64,000 nucleotides of DNA, taken from NCBI GenBank assembly GCA_963847615.1, contig CAWKAN010000020.1:124001-188000 (forward strand), in the 5' to 3' direction. The first letter of the stretch is position 1. Every line of letters begins with the position of its first letter. The translations under genes were made by a program, and so were the position numbers. The notes under the pieces are model-generated. The model did not search any database, had not been told where the DNA came from, and saw only the letters and a program-made list of their open reading frames with translations. The DNA is from Palsa-883 sp963847615 (GTDB lineage Bacteria > Pseudomonadota > Alphaproteobacteria > Acetobacterales > Acetobacteraceae). Positions 52,652 to 61,600 of this stretch are shown here, piece after piece.

Positions 52652-53941
52652 TTACGTCGCGGCGGGCTTCGCCGTCGCCGTGCTCGGCGTCTCCTCGCCC
52701 AGCGTGTGCCGGGTCAGCGTGAACGACACCGCCGCGCCGACCAGCGACAAAATTCCCGCCAGCACGAACGCGGCGGCAAAGCTGCCGGTGCCCTGCACGA
52801 TATAGCCGGTGATGATCGGTGCCAGCAGGCCGAACACGTTGCCGCCCAGCACCATGAAGGCGAAGGCCCGTCCGCTGTCGGCCTGGGACCGCAGCAGATC
52901 GTTGGCGAGCGCCGCGTTGGTCGCGGTGGCGGTGCCGCCGAAGCTCACCGGCAGAATGGTCAGGATGACCACCGCTGTCAGTGAATCGACGAACGGGATG
53001 GCCAGACCCGCCGCCGACAGCAGCAGGCACGCCACCACCACCAGGCGCCGCTGCCCGCTGCGCATGGTGCCCGGGGTCAGGATCCGGTCGCCGATCCAGT
53101 TGGTCAGGATGATCAGCGCCGCGCCCGCGAAGAACGGCACCGAGGTGAACACGCCGGAATTCACGATCGACAGGCCGCGCACCGTCTGCAGGTAGTTCGG
53201 CAGCCAGCTCAGGTAGAGATAGACCGTATAGACCGCGCAGCCCTGCGAGATCGCCAGTCCCCACATCGACGGCGAGCGCAGCAGCCCGGCGTAGCCGATG
53301 CCGCCATGCGTCTCCGGCTTCTCGCCGGCGTGACGCTCGGCCAGGATGCGCTGGCGTTCCGGCTCCGGCAGCCATTTTGTGCGCTCCGGTGTCGATACGA
53401 ATGCGAACCACACCGCGACCCACACCAGCCCGACCGCGCCGGTGGCGACGAACGACCACCGCCAGGAGGTTGCGGCGATCAGCCAGGCCACCAGCGGCGC
53501 GCTGAGCGCCGGGCCAAGCAGCGTGCCGGCCTGGATGCAGCCCACCGCCAGCCCGCGCTCGGTGTAAGGTGCCCAGTCGCGAACACTGCGATAGCTGACC
53601 GGGAAGGTCGGCGCCTCGCCGACGCCGAGCCCGAGGCGGGCCAGCAGGATGCTGACGAAGCCGGTTGCAGCGCCGGTGAGCATTTGTGCGATCGACCAGA
53701 CGGCGGCGCCGATCGCGGCCATCCGATGCGCGCCCAGGCTGTCAACCAGCCGGCCGCCGGGCAGCATCATCAGGACATAGGCCCAGAGAAACGACGAGAA
53801 CAGATAGCCCAGCGCGACCGGCGACAGGGCGAATTCCTGCGCGACGGAGCGCCCCGCGACCGACATGTTGATGCGATCGAGGTAGCAGATGGCGTTGAAC
53901 AGAAACAACAGGAAGTAGACCCAATAGCGGCGGTAGGTCAT
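52652..53941 (-). CDS. MFS transporter, anion:cation symporter type
   Basis: A 429-residue major facilitator with twelve predicted spans. YLDRINMSVAGRSVAQEFAL and GRLVDSLGAHRM carry the loop 2-3 motif of the ACS (hexuronate/phthalate/glucarate) family, and LLARLGLGVGEAPTFPVSYR matches its TM4-5 region. A hydrophilic central loop (TKWLPEPERQRILAERHAGE) is typical. It probably imports an organic acid with protons. It is inverted between two paralogous binding-protein genes and may have entered this locus after the duplication, or served as its partner. Confidence 0.9.
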   Translation of the reverse strand: MTYRRYWVYFLLFLFNAICYLDRINMSVAGRSVAQEFALSPVALGYLFSSFLWAYVLMMLPGGRLVDSLGAHRMAAIGAAVWSIAQMLTGAATGFVSILLARLGLGVGEAPTFPVSYRSVRDWAPYTERGLAVGCIQAGTLLGPALSAPLVAWLIAATSWRWSFVATGAVGLVWVAVWFAFVSTPERTKWLPEPERQRILAERHAGEKPETHGGIGYAGLLRSPSMWGLAISQGCAVYTVYLYLSWLPNYLQTVRGLSIVNSGVFTSVPFFAGAALIILTNWIGDRILTPGTMRSGQRRLVVVACLLLSAAGLAIPFVDSLTAVVILTILPVSFGGTATATNAALANDLLRSQADSGRAFAFMVLGGNVFGLLAPIITGYIVQGTGSFAAAFVLAGILSLVGAAVSFTLTRHTLGEETPSTATAKPAAT

Positions 53942-54226
53942 GGCCGAACTCTCCGTTTCCCCAGCTTTATCGTTTGCCCAGCTTCATCGCTTGTGGTCTG
54001 CCACACGCTGCCGCGGCGGCTTGGTTTTCGTGTCGTCGGCATCCGGACCGGAGCGGCCGGCCAATCGTTTCGCAGCCTATCAACCGCTCGTCGGCTTGAC
54101 CAGAGCGGCCGGCATGCCAGCCGGCGGAGCGCTCGCGCCAGCGGGTCTGGTCAATCGAGCCTCGTCCGGCATAACGTCCGGGATGGCCGCCGAGATACGC
54201 TCGGCCACTCCGGGAGGAAAACAAGC

Positions 54227-55271
54227 ATGTCCAGGATGATCACCCGCAGGCTGGCAGCAGCCGGTCTCGGCGCGGTGGGCGCGGCGACGTTGCTGCCGCG
54301 CGGTGCGCGCGCCGACCTGACGGCGCTGGCGGCAGCCGCGCGCAAGGAAGCCACGCTGACCTGGTACGTCGCCCAGGTGGACGGCGGCACCGCGGAGGTG
54401 ATGGGCCGCGCCTTCACCAAGGACTATCCCGGCGTCGATGTCGCGGTGATCCGCACCACCGGTCAGGTGGCCTATCAGCGGCTGATGCAGGACCTGAAGA
54501 ACAACTCGCCGCAGTGCGACGTGTTCTCCACCACCGACATCTCGCACATGCCGGCGCTGAAGGCACGCAAGGCGCTGGCGGAATTCACGCCGCAGAACGC
54601 GAAATACATTGCGCCGGCGTTCCAGGGACTGACCGAGGAGGGGCTGTACCTATCCCTCGACCTCGACGCTCATGCTGTTGGTCTACAACACCCAGCGCGT
54701 GAAGCCGGAGGAAGCGCCGAAGAGCTGGACCGACCTGCTGGAGCCGAAATGGAGCGGCCGCGCGGCGTTCGGCCATCCGGCGTTCAGCGGCTACGTCGGC
54801 GTCTGGACCGTGGCGCTGCGCAAGCTGTACGGCTGGGAGTATTTCGACAAGCTGGCGAAGAACAAGCCGCAGATTGGCCGTTCCGGCAACGACCCGATCA
54901 CCATGCTGAACGGCGGCGAGCGCGATGTCGGCCTGGCGCCGCTGGCGACCTCCATGCTGATGGCCGACAAGGGCAATCCGATCGCCATCCAGTATCCGAC
55001 CGACGGATCCGTGCTGTGCATCGGCCCGTCCGCGGTGATGGCCAACGCGCCGCATCCCAACGCGGCGCGGCTGTTCGCCGAATGGCTGCTGAGCAAGGAC
55101 TTCGCCCAGGTCTGCGTCGATGCCCGCATCGATCCGGTGCGCGACGACGTGCCGCCGAAACCCGGCGTGAAGAAGCTGTCGGAGGTCAAGCTGCTGCGCC
55201 TGACCACCGCGGAGATCGGCAAGGGCATCCCGCAATCGATCGAGGACTGGCGCGACACGTTCGGCAGCTGA
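54227..55271 (+). CDS. Fe3+/polyamine-type ABC binding protein (paralogue 2), frameshifted
   Basis: Paralogue of 51575-52618, first gene of the permease/ATPase operon. The ATG at 54227 has GGAGGAAA nine nt upstream. The signal MSRMITRRLAAAGLGAVGAA precedes LTWYVAQVDGGTAEVMGRAF, RTTGQVAYQRLMQDLKN and QCDVFSTTDISHMPALKA. One extra C at 54649-54650 (TACCTATCCC for TACTATCCC) shifts the frame; after correction it continues TLMLLVYNTQRVKPEEAP, RSGNDPITMLNGGERDVG and ends EDWRDTFGS, as in the paralogue. Corrected length is 347 residues, exactly that of the other copy, so sequencing error is likely. Confidence 0.88.
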
Positions 55272-55277
55272 GCCTGC

Positions 55278-56978
55278 ATGTCGGTGATGGCGCGCGCCCG
55301 GCGCTTCGATCCCAGCGTCCTGCTGTGGCTCGCGATCGCCCTGGTGCTGGTCTTCCTCGTGGTCAATCCGCTGCTGCGCCTGGCGATCACCAGCCTGCAG
55401 AACGCCGACACCGGCGCGTTCACGCTGCGGAACTACCTCACCGCCTATGCGCGGCCGCGCTATCGCGAGTCGCTGTGGAATTCGCTGGAACTCGGCGTGC
55501 TGGTCACCTCGCTGTGCCTGCTGATCAGCGTGCCGCTGGCCTGGGCGGTGGCGCGCACCGACATGCCCGGGAAGGGCGCGGTGCGGCTGCTGGTGCTGGG
55601 CGCCTTCGTCACGCCGCCGTATCTGGGCGCGCTCGGCTGGATCCTGCTGGCCGGTCCGAATGCCGGCTGGCTCAACCGGCTGTGGAAGCTGGCCACCGGC
55701 GCGCATGACGGGCTGTTCGACATCTACACCTTCACCGGCCTCGGCTTCGTCATCGCGCTGTATTCGTTTCCGTACATCTTCATCTTCACCACCACCGCGC
55801 TGGAGGTGGTGTCGTCCGAGATGGAGGACGCGGCCAACATCCTCGGCGCCGGCACGCTGCGCACCATGCTGCGCGTGACGCTGCCGATGGCGCTGCCGGC
55901 GATCCTCGGCGGGGTGATCGTGACGTTCCTGGAAGCGATCGCGCTGTTCGGCGCGCCGGCGCTGATCGCCATCCCGGCGCGCTTCAACGTCGTCACCACC
56001 CAGTTGCTGCAATTCTTCAGCCCGCCGATCCGCACCGAGGTCGCCTGCGCCTACGCCATCCCGCTGCTGCTGATCACCGTGGTGCTGTTCCTGCTGCAGC
56101 GCCGGCTGACGCGCCGGCGCGGCTATGTCGCGCTGACCGGCAAGGGCGGCGAGCGGCGGGTGATTGCGCTGGGCCGCTGGCGCTGGGCGATGTCCGGCTA
56201 CGCGGTGTTCGTGCTGTCGCTGTCGGTGCTGCTGCCGTACGGCGCGATGGCCCAGGCGGCGTTGGCGAAGGCCTGGGGCCGCGGCTGGCACTTCAACAAC
56301 CTGACGCTCGGCAACTTCACCTTCCTGCTGTTCCGCCACGAGACCGCCGGACAGTCGGTGGTCAACAGCTTCACCTATGCCGCCGCCGCGGCGTGCCTGG
56401 TGCTGGTGCTGTCGCTGTCGATCGCCTACATCGTCGCCCGCCGGCTGCTGCCCGGCGCGGCGGCGCTCGGGCTGCTCTGCATGGCGCCGTTCGTGGTGCC
56501 GGGCATCGTGCTGGCGATCGCCTTCTACGCCGCCTATGCGCCGCCGCCGTTGTCGCTGTACGGCACGGCCTGGATCCTGATCCTGGCGTTCGCCACCCGC
56601 TTCCTGCCGATCGGCTACGCCAACGCCCAGGCCGCGATCCGCTCGATCAATCCGGAGATGGAAGAAGCGGTGCGGGTGCTCGGCGGCGGCCGCCTGGTGG
56701 CGATTCGCCGCGTGCTGGCGCCGCTGATGCGCCGCGGCCTGATCGGCGCCTGGTTCCTGGTGTTCATTCCGGCGACGCGCGAATTGTCGACCGCGATGTT
56801 CCTGTACGGGCCGCACACCCGCACCATGTCGGTCATGCTGATGGACATGAGCGAGGAGGGCAATTTCGAGCAGCTCTCCGCGCTCGGCTTCATGCTGCTG
56901 GCTTCCACCATCGCCATTGTCGCGCTCGGCTATCGCCTGGCGGGACGCGACTTTATGGAGCGACGTAACCGTTCATGA
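55278..56978 (+). CDS. Fe3+-type ABC permease, fused double domain
   Basis: A 566-residue permease with two BPD_transp_1 domains in one chain, as in FbpB/SfuB-type transporters. Domain 1 includes FTLRNYLTAYARPRYRESLW and the EAA loop EMEDAANILGAGTLRTMLRV; domain 2 includes NNLTLGNFTFLLF and the EAA loop EMEEAVRVLGGGRLVAIRRV. About twelve spans are expected. It starts six bases after the binding protein and overlaps the ATPase start by four bases, so the three form a complete importer. Confidence 0.94.
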   Translation: MSVMARARRFDPSVLLWLAIALVLVFLVVNPLLRLAITSLQNADTGAFTLRNYLTAYARPRYRESLWNSLELGVLVTSLCLLISVPLAWAVARTDMPGKGAVRLLVLGAFVTPPYLGALGWILLAGPNAGWLNRLWKLATGAHDGLFDIYTFTGLGFVIALYSFPYIFIFTTTALEVVSSEMEDAANILGAGTLRTMLRVTLPMALPAILGGVIVTFLEAIALFGAPALIAIPARFNVVTTQLLQFFSPPIRTEVACAYAIPLLLITVVLFLLQRRLTRRRGYVALTGKGGERRVIALGRWRWAMSGYAVFVLSLSVLLPYGAMAQAALAKAWGRGWHFNNLTLGNFTFLLFRHETAGQSVVNSFTYAAAAACLVLVLSLSIAYIVARRLLPGAAALGLLCMAPFVVPGIVLAIAFYAAYAPPPLSLYGTAWILILAFATRFLPIGYANAQAAIRSINPEMEEAVRVLGGGRLVAIRRVLAPLMRRGLIGAWFLVFIPATRELSTAMFLYGPHTRTMSVMLMDMSEEGNFEQLSALGFMLLASTIAIVALGYRLAGRDFMERRNRS

Positions 56979-58053
56979 GCAAGCTCAGCTTGGTTGGCCT
57001 CGGCCGGCGTTTCGGTAGTTTCGACGCGGTGCAGGACGTGTCGCTGTCGCTGGTCCAGGGCGAGCTGGTGTCGTTGCTCGGCCCCTCCGGCTGCGGCAAG
57101 ACCACCACGCTGCGCATGATCGCCGGGTTCATCCGGCCCAGCGCCGGCCGGATCGAGGTGAACGGCGCGGTGATCTCCGCGCCCGACCACGCCGTGCCGC
57201 CGGAAAAGCGCGGCATGTCGATGATCTTCCAGAGCTACGCCATCTGGCCGAACATGACGGTCGGCGAGAACGTCGGCTTCGGCCTCAAGCTGCGCAAGAT
57301 GCCGGCGGCGGAGCTGCGGCGCCGGCTCGATCGGATCCTGGAGGTGGTGCAGCTCGGCCCGCTGCGCGACCGTTACCCGGCCGAACTGTCGGGCGGGCAG
57401 CAGCAACGCGTCGCGCTGGCCCGCGCCATCGTCATCGAGCCCGAGGTGCTGCTGCTCGACGAGCCGCTGTCCAATCTGGATGCCAACCTGCGCGAGGAGA
57501 TGCGCTCCGAGATCCGCCGCCTGCACGACGCCTTCCGCATCACCACGGTCTACGTGACGCACGACCAGGCGGAGGCGATGGTCATCTCCGACCGCATCGT
57601 GGTGATGAACGGCGGGCGGATCGAGCAGGTGGACGATCCGGTGTCGATGTACAACCGCCCGCGGACGCGCTTCGTCGCCGGCTTCATCGGCCGCACCAAT
57701 TTCCTCGACGGCACGGCTGGACGGCGGCATGATCGCGCTTCGACGGGTTCGCGTTGCGCGCCGACCTCGCCCCCGAGGCGGCCACGCTGGCGGCGCAGGC
57801 CAGCTTTTCGATCCGCCCGCAGACCATTGCCATCCACCGCGCCGCGCCGGCCGATCCGACCGCAGGCTGGTGGATCGCCGGACGCATCGCCGAGCGGGCC
57901 TACCTGGGCGAGAACTGGGACTACGTGGTCCAGCCGGCGGGATCCTCGGTGCGCCTGCGCGCCTCGGCCCCGCCGATGGACCGGCACGAAACCGGCGCCG
58001 ACGTGTGGCTGCGCATCGACCCCGAGCGCGCCGCGCGCATCCCCCCGCCGTAA
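56975..58053 (+). CDS. Fe3+/polyamine-type ABC ATPase, two frameshifts near the C-terminus
   Basis: The ATPase of the importer, starting as ATGA-type overlap with the permease. Walker A LLGPSGCGKTTTLRMIAG, YAIWPNMTVGENVGFGL, signature LSGGQQQRVALARAIV, Walker B VLLLDEPLSNLDANLREEM and TVYVTHDQAEAMVISDRI are all intact. After FVAGFIGRTNFLDGTA two single extra bases (near 57716 and 57743) shift the frame; corrected reading gives LDGGMIAL, DGFALRADLAPE and a TOBE-like domain (SIRPQTIAIHRAAPA, AYLGENWDYVVQ) ending at 58053, for 358 residues. The catalytic domain is unaffected. Confidence 0.88.
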
Positions 58054-58070
58054 CCCGCGTAGGAACCCGC

Positions 58071-58147
58071 GTAGGGCGGAAAAGCGCAGCGCCTTCCGCC
58101 AGCTTGCGGCGCAAGCCGGCGGAAGGCGCTGCGCTTTTCCGCCCTAC
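58071..58147. repeat. Perfect 30-bp stem-loop between convergent genes
   Basis: The arms GTAGGGCGGAAAAGCGCAGC followed by GCCTTCCGCC (58071-58100) and the exact reverse complement at 58118-58147 enclose a 17-base loop that itself forms GCTTGC-GGC-GCAAGC. It lies between the ATPase gene and the converging ICL/PEPM gene and could end transcription from both sides, although there is no T tract. Sequences of this GGCGGAAAAGCGC type recur as REP-like elements in several proteobacteria. Confidence 0.85.
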
Positions 58148-58152
58148 CTTGG

Positions 58153-59025
58153 TCAGCGCTCCACCGTCCGCTTCTCGATCGCCAGCATCGCGTCCAGCCC
58201 GATCGTCTGATGCACCACGCGCTGTTCCTCGCGCGTATCGGCGCCGACCAACGGGTCCGGCTCGCCGCGCGCCATCGCCGCGTAGCAGTCCCGCAGCGCG
58301 TGGTGCATCGCCATGAACGGCGTGCTGGCATCGACGAACAGCCGGTAGCCCAGATCGCCCCATTCGCGCATCGTCAGCCCGCTCGAGGTCAGCCGCGCCC
58401 CGCTCATCATGAACATCAGCGGCGCCGGCAGCCGCTCGGCGATGACGCGGATATGGTCGGGCTTGCCGGGCAGCACCAGCAAGATGTCGGCACCCGCCTT
58501 GTGCATCGCCTCGCCGCGCCGTAGCGCCTCGTCCAGCCCCTCGCCGCGCGCGGCATTGGTGCGGGCAATGATCAGGAACTCGCGCGAGCGCCGCGCGGCC
58601 AGGCATTCCGTCACCTTGGCGCGCATCAGCTCGAGCGGAATGATATGTTCGATGCCGATATGGTGATGCGCGCGCTTCGGCAGCAACTGGTCCTCGATCT
58701 CGATCGCCGCGAAGCCGGCGGCCTCGGCCATGCGGATCGTGTGGTGCATGTGCATCGGGTCGCCCCAGCCGCAGGCGCCGTCCAGGATCAGCGGCAGCGC
58801 CGAGGTGGCGCGGATCTCGACGCCGGCCTGCACCATCTCGGTCAGCGACAGGTTGGCCTCGGTGCCGGTCTTCAGGTAGCCCATCGAACCGCCGCCCAGG
58901 TACAGCGCCTTGCAGCCGGATTGCTCGGCCAGCCTGGCCATCAGCGGATTGAGCACGAGCGGGGCGAACACCGGCGCCTCTTCGGTGGCGATCATGGCTC
59001 GCAGGCTGGGATGCGTTGGCGCCAT
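58153..59025 (-). CDS. Isocitrate lyase/PEP mutase superfamily protein
   Basis: A 290-residue TIM-barrel enzyme of the ICL/PEPM family. SGCKALYLGGGSMGYLKTGT, then LPLILDGACGWGDPMHMHHT (metal-binding Asp as in D-x-D/ET-G type sites), IEIEDQLLPKRAHHH (the conserved EDQ...PK motif) and EFLIIARTNAARGEGLDEAL are the diagnostic parts. Methylisocitrate lyases carry KKCGH after EDQ; here it is KRAHH, so the catalytic Cys is missing and a decarboxylase or carboxy-PEP/oxaloacetate-type activity is more likely than C-C lyase. It ends six bases from the 30-bp stem-loop. Confidence 0.87.
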   Translation of the reverse strand: MAPTHPSLRAMIATEEAPVFAPLVLNPLMARLAEQSGCKALYLGGGSMGYLKTGTEANLSLTEMVQAGVEIRATSALPLILDGACGWGDPMHMHHTIRMAEAAGFAAIEIEDQLLPKRAHHHIGIEHIIPLELMRAKVTECLAARRSREFLIIARTNAARGEGLDEALRRGEAMHKAGADILLVLPGKPDHIRVIAERLPAPLMFMMSGARLTSSGLTMREWGDLGYRLFVDASTPFMAMHHALRDCYAAMARGEPDPLVGADTREEQRVVHQTIGLDAMLAIEKRTVER

Positions 59026-59208
59026 CTTCTTCCTCCCTCGGGGTGCCGGCAGCGACGGCGGTCACAGTGTTGCGTGCGGCCTGCGTCCACCTCAAGCCCC
59101 CGGCGTTGCCGCGCCGTGCCCGATGCCCGGCCTTGACCCCGCGACGGCAAGCCCGCATTCGGGACAAGCCGGCGTTCGACCCTGGCGCCGGCAGGCAGGA
59201 GGCGCCGG

Positions 59209-60042
59209 ATGGCACGGTTTCGCGTGGCGTTGTGCAACGAAGTGCTGCGCGAGATGGACTTTGCGCGGCAATGCGCCTTGGCGGCAAGCCTCGGCTACGA
59301 CGGGCTGGAGGTCGCGCCGTTCACCCTGGGTGACCGCCCGCACGCGCTGTCGAATGAACGCATCGCCGCGTTGCGCCGCATGGCGGCGGATGCCGGCATC
59401 GTCGTGTCGGGTCTGCATTGGCTGCTGCTCAAGCCCGAGGGCCTGTCGCTGACCGATCCCGACCCCGCGGTGCGGCTGCGCAGCATCGACGTCATGCGCC
59501 GGCTGGTGGCGCTGTGCGCCGCGCTGGGCGGGGAGTACCTGGTGCACGGCAGTCCGGCCCAGCGCCGGCTGCCCGACGCCGGCGCGGCCGAGGCGCGCGC
59601 CTGGGCGCAGCAGGCGTTCCGGGCGGCGGCCGATGCCGCGGCGTCTTCCGGCCTGCGCTACTGCCTGGAACCGTTGTCGCGCAATGAAACCAATTTCCTC
59701 AACACCATCGCCGAGGCGGCCGAACTGATCGCGGCGATCGACCGGCCCGGGCTGCGCACCATGCTCGACGCCTCCGCCGCCACGCGCGTCGAAGCGGAAC
59801 CTCCCGCCGCGCTGGTGCGGCGCTGGCTGGCCTCCGGGCTGATCGGCCACGTCCACCTGAACGACACCTCCCGCCGGGGACCCGGCCAGGGCGACACGCC
59901 GATCGCGCCGATCCTGCGCGCGCTGGCCGACGGCGGCTACCGGCACTGGATCGGCATCGAACCGTTCGACTACGTGCCCGACGGCCCGACCAGCGCGGCG
60001 CGCGCCATCGGCTACGTGCGCGGCATCGAGGCCGCGCTGTGA
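59209..60042 (+). CDS. Sugar phosphate isomerase/epimerase family protein
   Basis: A 277-residue TIM barrel of the AP endonuclease 2 / xylose-isomerase-like family. ASLGYDGLEVAPFTLGD, VVSGLHWLLLKPEGLS, YCLEPLSRNETNFLNTIAEA (metal-ligand Glu), LRTMLDASAATRVEAEPPA, and GHVHLNDTSRRGPGQGDTPI (His, Asp ligands), then IGIEPFD match the family's metal site order. It probably isomerises or epimerises a keto-acid or sugar derivative. Its stop overlaps the MmgE/PrpD gene by four bases, so the two act in one transcript. Confidence 0.88.
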   Translation: MARFRVALCNEVLREMDFARQCALAASLGYDGLEVAPFTLGDRPHALSNERIAALRRMAADAGIVVSGLHWLLLKPEGLSLTDPDPAVRLRSIDVMRRLVALCAALGGEYLVHGSPAQRRLPDAGAAEARAWAQQAFRAAADAAASSGLRYCLEPLSRNETNFLNTIAEAAELIAAIDRPGLRTMLDASAATRVEAEPPAALVRRWLASGLIGHVHLNDTSRRGPGQGDTPIAPILRALADGGYRHWIGIEPFDYVPDGPTSAARAIGYVRGIEAAL

Positions 60043-61397
60043 GCCTCGCGGCGCGGTTCGCCGCCCATGCGCTCGGCACGCGGTTCGACGACCTGCCGCC
60101 CGCGGTGGTGGAGCGCGCCAAGGTCTTCATCCTCGACAGCCTGGGCGTCGGCATCGCCGGCTCCTCGGTGCCGCACGGCGCGGCGCTGGGCGCCATCGCG
60201 TCGCGCTGGGGCGACCGGCCGAGCGTGCCGGTGTGGGGGTGCGGCACGCGCCTGCCCGCCGCCGGGGCGGCGTTTCTCAATGCCTGGCAGATGCACAACC
60301 AGGAGTTCGATTGCCTGCACGAGGGCGCGGTGGTGCACGCGATGGCCAGCGTGCTGCCCGCCGCGCTGGCGGTGGCCGAGACGCGCGGCGGCGTCTCCGG
60401 CCGCGAGCTGATCGTCGCCGTCGCGGTCGGTTGCGACATCGCCGCGACACTGGGCCTGGCCGCGCGCGGCCCCATGCGCTTCTTCCGCCCGGCGACCGCC
60501 GGCGGGTTCGGCGCGGTCGCCGCCGCGGCGCGCCTGCTCGGCCTCGACCAGGCGGCGCTGGCACGCGCCTTCGCGTTTCAGCTCGCGCAAGCCAGCGGCA
60601 CCATGCAGGCGCATCTGGAGGGCAGCGCGATCCTGCCGATGCAGGTGGCGCTGAACGCGCGCGCCGCGCTGACCGCCTGCGAGCTGGCAACGATCGACCT
60701 GGCGCCGCCGCGGGAGGTGTTCGAAGGACCGTTCGGCTACCTGCAACTCTTCGAGTCCGAATGGGACCTCGCGGCGCTACCCGAGGCGCTCGGCACAACC
60801 TGGCGGATCGCCGAGTTCAGCCACAAGCCGTATCCGGCCGGCCGCGCCACCCATGGCGGGATCGAGGGCGTGCTGGCGCTGCGCGAGCAGGTCGGCTTCG
60901 CCCCCAGCGACGTCATGGCGGTGCGGGTCAGCGCCCCGCCGCTGATCGTCCGCCTGGTCGGCCGGCCGGACCTGCCGGACCCCGAGCCGAGCTACGCGCG
61001 GCTCTGCATGGCCTATGTCGTCGCCAAGGTGCTGCTGCACGGCGCGCTCGACCCGACGCATTTCCGTGGCGCGGCGCTGGCCGACCCGGCGACCCACGCG
61101 CTCGCCGCGCGGGTGCGCACCGAGCCGGACGGCAACCCCGACCCCAACGCGCTGGCGCCGCAGAGCGTGACGCTGCGCCTGGCCGGCGGGCGCGAGCTGG
61201 CCTGGCAGTGCGCGAGCATGCGCGCCAGCCCGACGCGCCCGCTCGACCGCGCGGCGCATCTGGACAAGTTCCGCCGATGCTGGCAATTCGCCGCCGAACC
61301 GCTGCGCCCCGGCAATGCCGAGCGGCTGATCGGGCAGGTGGACCGGCTGGAGAGCATCGCCGAGGTGCGCGAGCTGACGCCGCTGCTGGCCGGATAA
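60039..61397 (+). CDS. MmgE/PrpD family protein
   Basis: A 452-residue protein of the 2-methylcitrate dehydratase/cis-aconitate decarboxylase family. The GTG at 60039 overlaps the previous stop as GTGA. KVFILDSLGVGIAGS, NAWQMHNQEFDCLHEGAVVH, RGPMRFFRPATAGGFGAVAA, EFSHKPYPAGRATHGGIEGV and TRPLDRAAHLDKFRRC are typical. Members dehydrate or decarboxylate tricarboxylic acids or act on related compounds; the residues alone do not fix the substrate. With the TIM-barrel gene, the divergent ICL/PEPM gene and the following importer it suggests a small carboxylic-acid catabolic cluster. Confidence 0.9.
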   Translation: MSLAARFAAHALGTRFDDLPPAVVERAKVFILDSLGVGIAGSSVPHGAALGAIASRWGDRPSVPVWGCGTRLPAAGAAFLNAWQMHNQEFDCLHEGAVVHAMASVLPAALAVAETRGGVSGRELIVAVAVGCDIAATLGLAARGPMRFFRPATAGGFGAVAAAARLLGLDQAALARAFAFQLAQASGTMQAHLEGSAILPMQVALNARAALTACELATIDLAPPREVFEGPFGYLQLFESEWDLAALPEALGTTWRIAEFSHKPYPAGRATHGGIEGVLALREQVGFAPSDVMAVRVSAPPLIVRLVGRPDLPDPEPSYARLCMAYVVAKVLLHGALDPTHFRGAALADPATHALAARVRTEPDGNPDPNALAPQSVTLRLAGGRELAWQCASMRASPTRPLDRAAHLDKFRRCWQFAAEPLRPGNAERLIGQVDRLESIAEVRELTPLLAG

Positions 61398-61600
61398 GGC
61401 CGTGGCGCACCGGCACGCGGACCGGTAGGTGGAGCAAATGTAACCGATCTTGCGTCGGGTGGGGTTGATTAACGCCCAAAGAGTGAGTACGCGGCCAAAT
61501 TGCCGAGGCCCGTTTCGAGAACACGGGGCCGGTGGCCGGGCTTCGCCTCGGTCAGGATCAACAACACGGCCGCGTGCACGGCCAAAAGGGGAGACAACGT
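61398..61600. promoter_or_regulatory. Probable promoter and leader region of the second Liv-type operon
   Basis: The 203-bp gap contains a lower-GC patch, TTGATTAACGCCCAAAGAGT at 61466-61485, and a GGGGAGA ribosome-binding site about 8-13 nt before the ATG at 61601. No clear -10 or operator could be fixed, so this call rests on position and composition. Confidence 0.3.
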
